Assembly: GCA_017454905.1 (NCBI GenBank)
Contig: JAFTCB010000018.1
Span: forward strand, 53,214-117,213
From: Bacteroidales bacterium
GTDB taxonomy: Bacteria; Bacteroidota; Bacteroidia; Bacteroidales; UBA932
DNA length: 64,000 nt
Direction: 5' to 3'
Shown: positions 54,601 to 60,901 of the stretch, one piece after another
Position numbering within the stretch: the first letter of the stretch is position 1
Layout: each line of letters begins with the position of its first letter
The notes under the pieces: generated by a model
Seen by the model: only the letters and a program-made list of their open reading frames with translations
Database searches by the model: none
What the model was told of the DNA's origin: nothing
Made by a program: the position numbers and the translations under genes

Positions 54601-54801
54601 TCACACCAGGTGGAGCTGGTGATCAACATCCCCAAGAACTTCACCCACAAGGAGCTCAGCAACGGCTACCAGATGCGCCGTGCCGCGATCGACTTCAATG
54701 TGCCGCTGATTACCAACAGCCGGCTGGCGACCGCCTATATCCGCGCTTTCTGCTCTACCCCGCAGGATGCGATCAGCATCAAGAGCTGGGACGAGTATTA
54801 G
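51598..54801 (+). CDS. carB: Carbamoyl-phosphate synthase large subunit
   Basis: A full-length 1067-residue subunit. Two homologous ATP-grasp halves start with VLVLGSGALKIGEAGEFDYSG and VIVLGSGAYRIGSSVEFDW; metal/ATP motifs EINARLSRSSALASKATGYP and ECNLRASRSFPFVSKV; C-terminal MGS-like allosteric domain (YATGGTCRYLNENG, about 930-1067). It makes carbamoyl phosphate for argF' and pyrimidines. Confidence 0.96.
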   Translation: MIDSNIKKVLVLGSGALKIGEAGEFDYSGSQALKALREEGIKTVLINPNIATVQTSEGVADKVYFLPVTPFFVEKVIKKEQPQGILLAFGGQTALNCGVELYKTGVLEANGVKVLGTPVQAIIDTEDRELFVERMEEIDVKTIKSHPAANMEEARAAAREVGYPVILRAAYALGGLGSGFCEDEAELETVARKAFSFSPQVLVEKSLRGWKEIEFEVMRDSFDNCIAVCNMENFDPLGIHTGESIVVAPCQTLTNDECNFLRKKAIEIVRHVGIVGECNVQYAFSPDGEDYRVIEINARLSRSSALASKATGYPLAFIAAKIGLGYGLHELKNTVTKTTPAFFEPALDYVVCKIPRWDLAKFKGVSREIGSSMKSVGEVMAIGRTFEEAMQKGLRMIGQGANGFVCNKPFKSEELDDLMRHPTDVRIFAIAAAFEAGYSVDRIYELTKIDRWFLCRLAGIEATYRELEACKSLTDVSFDLLKKAKCQGFSDIQIARVLGTPEAKVRELRAFLGLRPYVKQIDTLAAEFPSSTNYLYLTYNGEVDDISFEDGSNTVIVLGSGAYRIGSSVEFDWCGVNALNTLRKSGYKAIMINYNPETVSTDYDVCDRLYFDELSFETVMEICGLEKPYGVIVSVGGQIPNNLAVPLMRAGVHILGTTAHDIDRAEDRNKFSQIVDKLGIDQPRWSELTTMADVDKFVEEVGFPVLVRPSYVLSGAAMNVCYSKEDLKIFLDMAVEVSEEHPVVISSFMQRCKELECDAVADGGKVIAYAISEHIEFAGVHSGDATIQFPPQKIYGITAAKIRKTTAAIAAELHITGPFNIQFLATDNYIKVIECNLRASRSFPFVSKVLKVNFIDLATRCMLGQRPEKIDIDPFELEYVGIKCSQFSFARLGKADPVLGVDMTSTGEVGCIGDNLDEALLKSMLSVGHRIPQKSILISSGNPIQKADLLRACQLLAKKEYTIYATGGTCRYLNENGVPAQQALWPNEQQEGVPAALDLIRSHQVELVINIPKNFTHKELSNGYQMRRAAIDFNVPLITNSRLATAYIRAFCSTPQDAISIKSWDEY

Positions 54802-54816
54802 CAGGTCCGGCCGGAC

Positions 54817-55755
54817 GTGGAACGTTCAAAATTCATCTGGCACCTGCTGGCCTTGGCCGTAGTCGCAGTCTGGGGCGTCACCTTCGTCTGTACGAAAGTG
54901 CTGATTGCCGCCGGACTGCGGCCGGCTGAGATCTTTGCCATCCGTTTCACCCTCGCCTACGCCGGCATCTGGGTGCTTTCCCTGTGGCAGAAAGACCGGG
55001 TGCGCCTGTGGGCGCGGAACTGGCAGGACGAACTGATGTTCGTCTTCCTGGGCATCACCGGCGGATCCTTCTATTTCCTGACGGAGAATACGGCGCTCGC
55101 CTATACGCAGGCGAGCAATGTGGCCTTCCTGGTGTGCAGCGCCCCGCTGATCACCGCGCTGCTGAGCCTGCTGTACCGCCGCCTGCGCCATGACCGCTTC
55201 GCGGCGGCCCTGGAGGATGTCAGCCGGAATGTGTTCCTGGTGCCCGGCACTCTGCTGGCTTTCGGCGGGATGGCGGTGATGCTCTTCGACGGGGCCCGGC
55301 TGCAAGTCTTTCTCCAGGGTGACCTGCTGGCCCTGGGAGCCGCGCTCTGCTGGGCACTCTACAGCCTGTTCATGGGCAAGATGACCGAGGAGTACGGAGC
55401 CGTTTTCGCAACGCGCAAGGTGTTTATCTACGGACTGCTGACCATCATTCCCTTCCTGCTGGACGGGCAGGGCGGGCTTTCGCTCGCCCTCCTGGCGGAG
55501 ACCCGGGTCTGGGGCAACCTCCTCTTCCTGGGGCTGGTCGCTTCCCTCGCCTGCTTCGTGGTCTGGAACCTGGTCATGTCCAAACTGGGCAACATCACCT
55601 CCACGAACTATGTCTACCTGAATCCCGTCTTCACGCTGATCTCCGCGGTGATCCTGCTCGGAGAGCACCTGACTCCGGCCGGCGCCATCGGCTCCACCCT
55701 GATCCTCGGCGGCGTCATCCTGGCCGGTCAGCGAAAAGCAAAAAAAATTTGGTGA
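54817..55755 (+). CDS. DMT superfamily (EamA) transporter
   Basis: A 312-residue, 10-TM drug/metabolite transporter with two EamA halves (VVAVWGVTFVCTKVLI...; GAALCWALYSLFMGKM...; LNPVFTLISAVILLGEHLTP is typical). Likely an exporter of amino acids or metabolites; substrate unknown. The start is GTG 54817, directly after a perfect palindrome GTCCGGCCGGAC (54805-54816). It is 15 bp past carB and may belong to the same transcript. Confidence 0.87.
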   Translation: MERSKFIWHLLALAVVAVWGVTFVCTKVLIAAGLRPAEIFAIRFTLAYAGIWVLSLWQKDRVRLWARNWQDELMFVFLGITGGSFYFLTENTALAYTQASNVAFLVCSAPLITALLSLLYRRLRHDRFAAALEDVSRNVFLVPGTLLAFGGMAVMLFDGARLQVFLQGDLLALGAALCWALYSLFMGKMTEEYGAVFATRKVFIYGLLTIIPFLLDGQGGLSLALLAETRVWGNLLFLGLVASLACFVVWNLVMSKLGNITSTNYVYLNPVFTLISAVILLGEHLTPAGAIGSTLILGGVILAGQRKAKKIW

Positions 55756-55779
55756 ATTCCCAAACTGTTCCTATATTTG
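55748..55779 (+). promoter_or_regulatory. Promoter of tRNA-Phe
   Basis: TTTG (55748-55751), exactly 20 bp, then TATATTTG (55772-55779): a perfect Bacteroidetes -33/-7 pair. The -33 box overlaps the stop of the EamA gene. Confidence 0.85.
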
Positions 55780-55796
55780 CTATCCCAAAACGAAAT

Positions 55797-55872
55797 GGTG
55801 CTGTAGCTCAGATGGTAGAGCAAAGGACTGAAAATCCTTGTGTCGGCAGTTCGATTCTTCCCAGCACCACCA
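55797..55872 (+). tRNA. tRNA-Phe (GAA)
   Basis: A 76-nt cloverleaf: acceptor GGTGCTG/CAGCACC, discriminator A and encoded CCA at the end. D arm contains AGCTCAGATGGTAGAGC. The anticodon loop is CTGAAAA with GAA at 55830-55832; the T arm is GGCAGTTCGATTCTTCC-like. It is transcribed from its own promoter and followed by a terminator. It also marks the border between the housekeeping block and an accessory region. Confidence 0.97.
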
Positions 55873-55878
55873 AAAATG

Positions 55879-55910
55879 GCCTCACAGATACCTGTGGGGC
55901 TATTTCTTTT
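55879..55910 (+). terminator. Intrinsic terminator of tRNA-Phe
   Basis: Stem GCCTCACAG / CTGTGGGGC (one G-U pair) with loop ATAC, followed by TATTTCTTTT. Confidence 0.8.
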
Positions 55911-55916
55911 CCAAAA

Positions 55917-55936
55917 TGTGCCTACATTGTGCCTAC
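55917..55936 (+). repeat. Tandem TGTGCCTAC repeat next to tRNA-Phe
   Basis: TGTGCCTAC occurs at 55917-55925 and 55928-55936 (11-bp period), followed by a T-run. The place, just past a tRNA 3' end, is where tyrosine-recombinase elements integrate, so this could be an attachment-site remnant. No integrase is in the window. Confidence 0.35.
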
Positions 55937-56022
55937 TTTTTGTGAAAATTGACCAAGAAGCCCGGAGGCACATTCTAGATGTACTTCCAGGCCGTTGCGT
56001 TTATGAATGCACCGTGTTCGGC

Positions 56023-56098
56023 GTATCCGGTACACAGCCGGTTCGTGCTCCTGGATACGAAAACCGGATACCGGAGTCAGTATCTCGCGGTATCCGGT
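56023..56098. repeat. GTATCCGGT inverted/direct repeats forming a strong hairpin
   Basis: GTATCCGGT at 56023-56031, its inverse ACCGGATAC at 56063-56071, and GTATCCGGT again at 56090-56098. The last two extend to perfect 11-bp arms (ACCGGATACCG 56063-56073 / CGGTATCCGGT 56088-56098) with a 14-nt loop. The surrounding 55937-56118 holds no gene I can recognise. The hairpin may end fic transcription, although no T-run follows. Confidence 0.6.
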
Positions 56099-56118
56099 GT
56101 TGTAGCGTTATAAGCGGA

Positions 56119-57165
56119 TTATTTCTTCACATAGGCCGTGGCCCTGCCGATGCCGGTCTTTTCGATGTATCCGGCGGCGAGGAGGTCTGCCAGGGTGCGC
56201 TCGATGGTGGTGAGGCTGATGTCCGGGCAGGCCTGGGAGATATCCTTCTTGGTAATCTTGCCCGGGGTGCGCTCGATGATGGCCTTGATACGATCCGGCT
56301 TGGACATCTTGCGGTAGCGAAGGTGCGCCACGCGATCTTCGAATTCGTTGTAGGCCTTGACCACGACTCCCAGCATATACTTGAGGAAGGGAAAATAGTT
56401 GTTCTCGTCCTCGTGCCAGTTTTGGGAGCTGGCCTGCAGGGCCTCGTAGTAGGAGTCCTTGCTCTTCTCGATGAGCATCTCGATACTGATATACTTTCCC
56501 ACGATGAATCCGGCCCGGTACAGAAGCAGTAGTGTCAGAAGTCGGCTCATTCGGCCGTTTCCGTCGTTGAACGGGTGAATGCAGAGGAAGTCCAGGATGA
56601 AGATCGGCATCAGGACCAGCGGGTCGTAGGTGCCGGCCTCAATGGCTTCGTTATACCGACTGCAAAGGTCTTGTACGGCATCAGCAGTCTGAAATGCCGG
56701 AACAGGACGGAAGCGGACGGTCTCCGTGCCGTCAGCGTGCTTTTCGGCGATGATGTTGTCCGAGTTCTTGTAAACGCCACCCACGGCGCTGCTACTGAAG
56801 GAATAGAGATCCCGGTGCAGCTGCAGGATGTTGTTGGGGCGCGGTGCGATGTACTCGTAGGACTCGTGGATCGTGGCCAATACGTCACGATAGCCGGAGA
56901 TCTCTTCCTCGTTCCGGTTCCGGGGCTGGACTTTTTCCTGGACAATGGCCTTCAGGCGCTCGTCAGTAGTATAGATGCCCTCGATGCGGTTGGATGCATC
57001 GGTACTCTGGATCTTGGCGACCTCCAGCAAGGCTGTGAGGACGTCCGGTTCTGCCTCGATGAAGAGTTCCTGGCGACCGCGGCATTCATGGAGCCGGGTC
57101 AGCAGGGCTACGACCTCCGGCGTGAGGAGGTCTTTGGGCCGAGTGGTGAAATCAAATTCGTGCAT
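56119..57165 (-). CDS. Fic family protein (class II, self-inhibited) with C-terminal winged helix
   Basis: A 348-residue Fic-domain protein. The catalytic motif HPFNDGNGRMSR (His197) is intact, so AMP or another nucleotide group can be transferred to a target. An N-terminal inhibitory helix carries SNRIEG (58-63), the (S/T)xxxE(G/N) self-inhibition motif in cis. The DUF4172-like N-terminus precedes it, and the last ~75 residues look like a winged helix-turn-helix (GKITKKDISQACPDISLTTIERTLADLLAAGYIEK). ATG 57165 is used; a GTG lies 18 bp upstream. The target is unknown. The upstream nested dyad suggests autoregulation. Confidence 0.9.
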   Translation of the reverse strand: MHEFDFTTRPKDLLTPEVVALLTRLHECRGRQELFIEAEPDVLTALLEVAKIQSTDASNRIEGIYTTDERLKAIVQEKVQPRNRNEEEISGYRDVLATIHESYEYIAPRPNNILQLHRDLYSFSSSAVGGVYKNSDNIIAEKHADGTETVRFRPVPAFQTADAVQDLCSRYNEAIEAGTYDPLVLMPIFILDFLCIHPFNDGNGRMSRLLTLLLLYRAGFIVGKYISIEMLIEKSKDSYYEALQASSQNWHEDENNYFPFLKYMLGVVVKAYNEFEDRVAHLRYRKMSKPDRIKAIIERTPGKITKKDISQACPDISLTTIERTLADLLAAGYIEKTGIGRATAYVKK

Positions 57166-57187
57166 AGCGAGTATGGTTTTCACAAGG

Positions 57188-57195
57188 CGAAGATA
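57188..57195 (-). promoter_or_regulatory. -7 box of fic
   Basis: TATCTTCG on the minus strand, 22 bp before ATG 57165; one mismatch to TAnnTTTG. Confidence 0.4.
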
Positions 57196-57200
57196 GTGTT

Positions 57201-57273
57201 TTTCTGCCTCAAAAACGAATTTTCTGCACCAAAATATGAAAAATGATGCAGATAACTGCTCAAATGAGGCAGA
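57201..57273. promoter_or_regulatory. Nested-dyad operator-like array upstream of fic
   Basis: TTTCTGCCTCAAAA (57201-57214) and TTTCTGCACCAAAA (57221-57234) are direct repeats with a 20-bp period. Inverse copies follow: TGCAGA (57247-57252) and TGAGGCAGA (57265-57273). The pairs TCTGCCTCA/TGAGGCAGA and TCTGCA/TGCAGA share one centre near 57238. It sits where the -33 region and upstream DNA of the fic promoter lie. Confidence 0.55.
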
Positions 57274-57391
57274 TTACTTGAAGTAGTCGTACTTGTCGGT
57301 GAGTTTCTGCACTACGTCCAGTTGGTCGGCCCTGATCGATGGCGTCGTAGAGGTCCTGATACTCATGCAGTTCATGGTAGGTCCGGTCCAT
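57274..57391 (-). pseudogene. Short frameshifted coding remnant
   Basis: From ATG 57391 the minus strand reads MDRTYHELHEYQDLYDAIDQ, then one extra G shifts the frame into ADQLDVVQKLTDKYDYFK and a TAA at 57274. The span is 118 nt (39 codons plus one base). Both halves have normal coding composition, so it looks like a small gene of about 38 residues broken by one base. No family recognised. Confidence 0.4.
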
Positions 57392-57402
57392 GTTCCAGGG
57401 TT

Positions 57403-58121
57403 TTATTTCCCGGCTCTGTATTCGGACGGAGTGATGCCCGCTGCTCTCTTGAAGTAGCGGGTAAGCATCGGAGGGGCTGGGAAATGCATCCTGTCGGCAA
57501 CGTCCGTAAGCGTCAGGCCGGGATTGTTCAGCAGAAGCAGGATCTCGTGGAGGGTATAGTACTCAATCCAGTAGGAAGCGCTTTTTCCCGTCATCTTCTG
57601 GCAGATGGCCGACAGGTACTTGGGCGTGACGCAGAGATGGTCGGCATACCGGGCGACCTCGCGCTGCTCCCTGCAATTCTGTTGGACCAGGTACAAGAAC
57701 TTCATGAATATTCGAGCCGAGGTCTCATCCGTGTCCATCTTCTCCATCTCGCGGGAATAGATGCCCCACATATCCATCAGCAGGAGTTGGAAAACCCGTC
57801 CCACCTTGTCGTCATAGAACAGACTGAAGCGGGAGTGGATCCGGTGCCGGAACTGCTCGAAATCGGCTTCGATGACATCCCACTCATCGTTTTCCAAGTG
57901 GAAGACAGGATGACTTTTGATAAGTATCTGACATTGGAAATGGCGGTTGTCATCTGCCAGATGACGAGGTCTCCGGGACCTGCCGAGAAGGTCTTCCCTA
58001 CTGCATCAAACTGCATTTCCCCGGTCCGGCAGAGGATGTGACAGTGATAATTTTCCTTGTAGGTGTCCGGATACTTCCCGTCTCCCAACGTGTTGTATAT
58101 CAAAAAATCTTCCATATCCAT
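57403..58121 (-). pseudogene. AraC family regulator broken by an internal deletion/frameshift
   Basis: The 5' part (from about ATG 58121) encodes a cupin-like sensor domain, MEDFLIYNTLGDGKYPD ... GDLVIWQMTTAISNVRY. The reading frame then changes near 57930; the other frame continues ILIKSHPVFHLENDEWD and runs through a complete double helix-turn-helix (ADHLCVTPKYLSAICQKMTG; LTLTDVADRMHFPAPPMLTRYFKRAAGITPSEYR) to 57403. Compared with intact relatives some 20-30 residues between sensor strands seem missing, so this is a deletion plus frame change rather than a single-base error. The 3' half alone (from 57897) could still be translated. Confidence 0.7.
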
Positions 58122-58155
58122 GAAGATACGGAAGATTCCCCTCTTATCAAAAATT

Positions 58156-58692
58156 CTAGGCCGGAAATAATCTGGCTTGCGCAAGGATCAGATTCACTTC
58201 ACGGTCACAGTGGGATGCAGCAGCCCCGTGGATGGCAACGCCTTCCGTGAGGCGGGCCTCCGGAACGGCCATCTTGATCTGGCGGATGCTGCCGCCGAGG
58301 CCGCTTCCCTCATGGGAGCAGAAAGGAACGATTTTCTTTCCGGCAAAGTCGTAGATCTCCAAGAAAGTGAAAACTGCCATCGGCGGCACGCCCCACCAAT
58401 TGGGGTACCCCAGGATAATGGTGTCATATTGCGCCATGTTCTCTACCTTGGCGGTGAGTTCCGGGCGGGCCTTGGCACGGAGTTCCTGCTTGGCCTCTTC
58501 GATGCAGACCATATAGTCTTCGGAGTACTGCTTTACCGTGTCGATCCGGAAGACATCGGCCTCCGGAAGCAGGGCCTGGATTTTTTCTACGATAACCTCG
58601 TTATTGCCCCTGGGCAGGTTGCGGATGCTGCCGTCCACATAGTTTTGTCCCCGGCGGGAATAGAATGCGATGAGTGTCTTTGCCATAGTCAT
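58156..58692 (-). CDS. Flavodoxin family protein
   Basis: A 178-residue flavodoxin-like electron carrier or quinone/NADPH reductase. FMN-phosphate region LIAFYSRRGQNYVDG, and ILGYPNWWGVPPMAVFTFLE with PFCSHEGSGLGGS typical of the Bacteroidetes/Clostridia flavodoxin-4 type. ATG 58692 or 58686 are both possible. It is upstream of the broken AraC gene on the same strand. Confidence 0.87.
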   Translation of the reverse strand: MTMAKTLIAFYSRRGQNYVDGSIRNLPRGNNEVIVEKIQALLPEADVFRIDTVKQYSEDYMVCIEEAKQELRAKARPELTAKVENMAQYDTIILGYPNWWGVPPMAVFTFLEIYDFAGKKIVPFCSHEGSGLGGSIRQIKMAVPEARLTEGVAIHGAAASHCDREVNLILAQARLFPA

Positions 58693-58808
58693 AATCAATT
58701 AACCGATGCAAAGGTCGCAAGATTCTCCGGAAAGCATGTTATCAATTTTGCCGGAACAATTATCGTGAATGCAGAAAACGGTCCAGGCGCTTCCGAAAGG
58801 ATCGGTCC

Positions 58809-59270
58809 TTACATCATCGCGATCAGGAAATTCTCGTAGCCGAGCTTCTCGATGAAGCCCAGATACTGTGCTTCCCAAGCCATGTGCTCGGTCTCTCCGT
58901 CGATCCACTTCTGGATGAGTTTCTGGGTAGGATAGTCATCGGCAAAGGCCTGTGCCAGCTCGCTCAGATCCTTGATGGCCTCGGGGGCAAAATCCGACTC
59001 GATCTGCTGCTTGGGATCGTCGTAGAACGGGAACTCCATCGTCTTCATCAGTTCCTGCAGCTCAGCGGGCTTGCAGCCCAGCTCGACCAGACGGTTGAGC
59101 ACTTCTTCGGCTTCATCCCACTCTTCTTCTGCTTCTTCTTTCCATTTGTCGGCCAGTTTGTTCCATCCCTGAAGACGGTCATAGGCCGAGAAAGCGAAAT
59201 GCTGTTTGCTGTTTCCGAACCATGCGGCGCCATAGAAGGCGAATTTTTTCAATGCTTCTTCTTTTGTCAT
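58809..59270 (-). CDS. Helical ferritin-like protein (tentative)
   Basis: A 153-residue, strongly helical acidic protein. AEEEWDEAEEVLNRLVELG and DGETEHMAWEAQYLGFIEKLG look like the carboxylate/ExxH-type helices of ferritin-like (Dps/bacterioferritin) proteins, with an LGYENFLIAMM end. The metal-ligand set is not certain. It lies in a redox-flavoured neighbourhood (flavodoxin, wHTH). Function unproven. Confidence 0.5.
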   Translation of the reverse strand: MTKEEALKKFAFYGAAWFGNSKQHFAFSAYDRLQGWNKLADKWKEEAEEEWDEAEEVLNRLVELGCKPAELQELMKTMEFPFYDDPKQQIESDFAPEAIKDLSELAQAFADDYPTQKLIQKWIDGETEHMAWEAQYLGFIEKLGYENFLIAMM

Positions 59271-59337
59271 GATGCTTCTGTTTATTAATGATATTTGGAT
59301 TCTATCCGGAATTTAACCGCCTTGATGATCAATATCG

Positions 59338-59511
59338 CTACTTCGCGGGCTCCCACTTGCAGCGCACCGGAGACACGATGGCGCCTTCTTTCTTGAGTTC
59401 GGCAAAGGCTTTGTCCACTTCCTTGCGGTCAGCACCGAGTGCCTTGGTCACGTCACCAGCAGATACGGGTTTGCCAGCTTCGCGCATGGCCTTGAGTACT
59501 TGTTCTTTCAT
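59338..59511 (-). CDS. Small winged-helix DNA-binding protein (57 aa)
   Basis: A 57-residue protein beginning MKEQVLKAMREAGKPVSAGD and ending VSPVRCKWEPAK. The pattern helix-helix-turn-helix (SAGDVTKALGADRKEVDKAFAELKKEGAIV) followed by a short wing is that of a stand-alone winged-helix domain, similar to small Bacteroidetes regulators. It is too short for default gene finders. It lies 67 bp upstream of the ferritin-like gene on the same strand and has a -7 box TATTTTTG at 59554-59561. Confidence 0.75.
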   Translation of the reverse strand: MKEQVLKAMREAGKPVSAGDVTKALGADRKEVDKAFAELKKEGAIVSPVRCKWEPAK

Positions 59512-59553
59512 AATCGAGCGGATTTAAACTTGATTGATGAGTTTTAGCATCTA

Positions 59554-59561
59554 CAAAAATA
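59554..59561 (-). promoter_or_regulatory. -7 box of the small winged-helix gene
   Basis: TATTTTTG on the minus strand, 42 bp before ATG 59511. Confidence 0.4.
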
Positions 59562-59592
59562 TGGATTGTTTGCCGAAAAACGCTTATCTCTG

Positions 59593-59623
59593 ACAAAACA
59601 ATACTTGTCTGATACAAAACAAT
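59593..59623 (+). promoter_or_regulatory. AraC-type operator: direct repeats with 21-bp period
   Basis: ACAAAACAAT is repeated perfectly at 59593-59602 and 59614-59623, two helical turns apart, both with a TGTC/GTC shortly after. It lies just upstream of the promoter of the AraC gene and could also act on the divergent winged-helix gene. Confidence 0.6.
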
Positions 59624-59637
59624 TCGTCAAAATAGTG

Positions 59638-59645
59638 TACCTTTG
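59638..59645 (+). promoter_or_regulatory. -7 box of the AraC gene at 59667
   Basis: Perfect TACCTTTG, 21 bp before ATG 59667. No -33 TTTG; the operator repeat ends in this region, which fits an activator-dependent promoter. Confidence 0.5.
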
Positions 59646-59666
59646 CAAGAAAGAGAATAACTTGCC

Positions 59667-60545
59667 ATGTACAGCTTGAAGGATGCCTGGGTCAAGATAC
59701 AGGACAGCGCCCCCTATGAGGGATGGAATGGAGACATTCTTTGCGTTGAAACAGATTCTGAAATCACTTTCCGAAGCAACAGGACCCAGGGATTCATCGC
59801 GGCCTACACCTTTACCCTGATCCTGAACGGGTGGCTGGGCATCCGCTACAATGGCATGGAAATGACACTTCTCCCCGGCGACCTGTATTTGTACCTTCCC
59901 GGGCTTCCGGTATCCATCATCTCATCGTCAGAAGATTATCAGGGGATATGCCTCCTTGCCGATGAAAGACTGAGTCTGGAACTCGGAACGGAACGGGACT
60001 TGTCCGGCGTCATCTTCCGGCCCATCGTAGAACTCCACGAGCCGATACTTCACCTTTCTTTACCGGCAGTCACTTCTATCCAGACAATCATGAAGCAAAT
60101 CCGGGATTACTGCTTCTCATCGAAAAGAGGCAAGGAAGAGATTGTGAAGCATTTATACATCGTCTTCCTTTACGAAGTCCAAAACTACCGAGACATCATC
60201 CAGCCGGATTTGGCTGTAAGCGGTCGGATGGAGGACCTGTATATTGCTTTCCTGAAACTTCTCCCTGCGAATTTTACAGAGCACCACGATATCCCTTTCT
60301 ATGCATCGGAAATCGGTGTCTCCTCCATCTATCTGTCGCGGGTTGTACGGAGGATATCGGGGAGAACCGTCATGGATCATATCAACGAACTTCTTGTGAG
60401 TGAAGCGAAATACCTGCTCAGGTCCACCGAAATGGGCGCTGCACAAATCGCGGACATTCTGCATTTCGCTGACATTCCCTCCTTCAGCAAGTTCTTTTCA
60501 AGGATGGTCGGCATATCGCCGAGGCGATACAGGACATCATCCTGA
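59667..60545 (+). CDS. AraC family transcriptional regulator
   Basis: A 292-residue regulator: N-terminal cupin-type effector domain (LILNGWLGIRYNGMEMTLLPGDLYLYLPG) and C-terminal AraC DNA-binding domain with two helix-turn-helices (ASEIGVSSIYLSRVVRRISGRT; IADILHFADIPSFSKFFSRMVGISPRRYR). Bacteroidetes AraC proteins of this shape often control adjacent redox/flavodoxin genes. The direct-repeat operator upstream suggests autoregulation. Confidence 0.9.
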   Translation: MYSLKDAWVKIQDSAPYEGWNGDILCVETDSEITFRSNRTQGFIAAYTFTLILNGWLGIRYNGMEMTLLPGDLYLYLPGLPVSIISSSEDYQGICLLADERLSLELGTERDLSGVIFRPIVELHEPILHLSLPAVTSIQTIMKQIRDYCFSSKRGKEEIVKHLYIVFLYEVQNYRDIIQPDLAVSGRMEDLYIAFLKLLPANFTEHHDIPFYASEIGVSSIYLSRVVRRISGRTVMDHINELLVSEAKYLLRSTEMGAAQIADILHFADIPSFSKFFSRMVGISPRRYRTSS

Positions 60546-60737
60546 TCAACTAACCATGAAGGACGGCATGTCCGGCGCAATCAAGTGATACTGATCGGCC
60601 CGGCCAGGCTCCGTCACCTTCACATAGAAGTTGTTGTCGCAGATAAGCCCGAAGACCATTATCTTCTTCACGGCAATCTCTCCGGCGTCGGAACACTGGT
60701 CGATGATATACTGAATGAAATCCGGATTGCAAGCCAT
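60546..60737 (-). pseudogene. TfoX N-terminal domain protein remnant
   Basis: A 63-residue frame: MACNPDFIQYIIDQCSDAGE, then IAVKKIM joined directly to VFGLICDNNFYVKV. TfoX/Sxy-type proteins normally have about 10 more residues (a GDYGIYCDGK-like segment) at the joint and continue for another 30-40 residues, which here are replaced by an unrelated tail. It looks like a TfoX gene with an in-frame deletion and a lost C-terminus. Confidence 0.55.
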
Positions 60738-60872
60738 CAATATCGTTTTGTCTAGTTGTCTATTAATAACTCAGCAATGACCTGTCTCTTTCTCCAGTTC
60801 CGTTTGAGAATGATGATGGCCTTGCTGATTTCGGCAAGAATCACCTGTTGGTGCAAAGAACCGGATAATGCT

Positions 60873-60880
60873 TATCTTTG
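60873..60880 (+). promoter_or_regulatory. -7 box of the deoxyribosyltransferase-like gene
   Basis: Perfect TATCTTTG, 21 bp before ATG 60902; TTG lies 22 bp further upstream (60848-60850), slightly wide of the usual spacing. Confidence 0.5.
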
Positions 60881-60901
60881 CATTCGCAAGCACTTTCAGT
60901 C

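Noticed and set aside
55937-56022. Possible integrase start downstream of tRNA-Phe (TTGACCAAGAAGCCC).
   Set aside because: The frame stops after a few codons and no tyrosine-recombinase motif (R...HxxR...Y) is present.
55840-56532. Plus-strand frame of 230 codons starting in tRNA-Phe.
   Set aside because: Runs through the tRNA, the terminator and antisense to fic; no conserved sequence.
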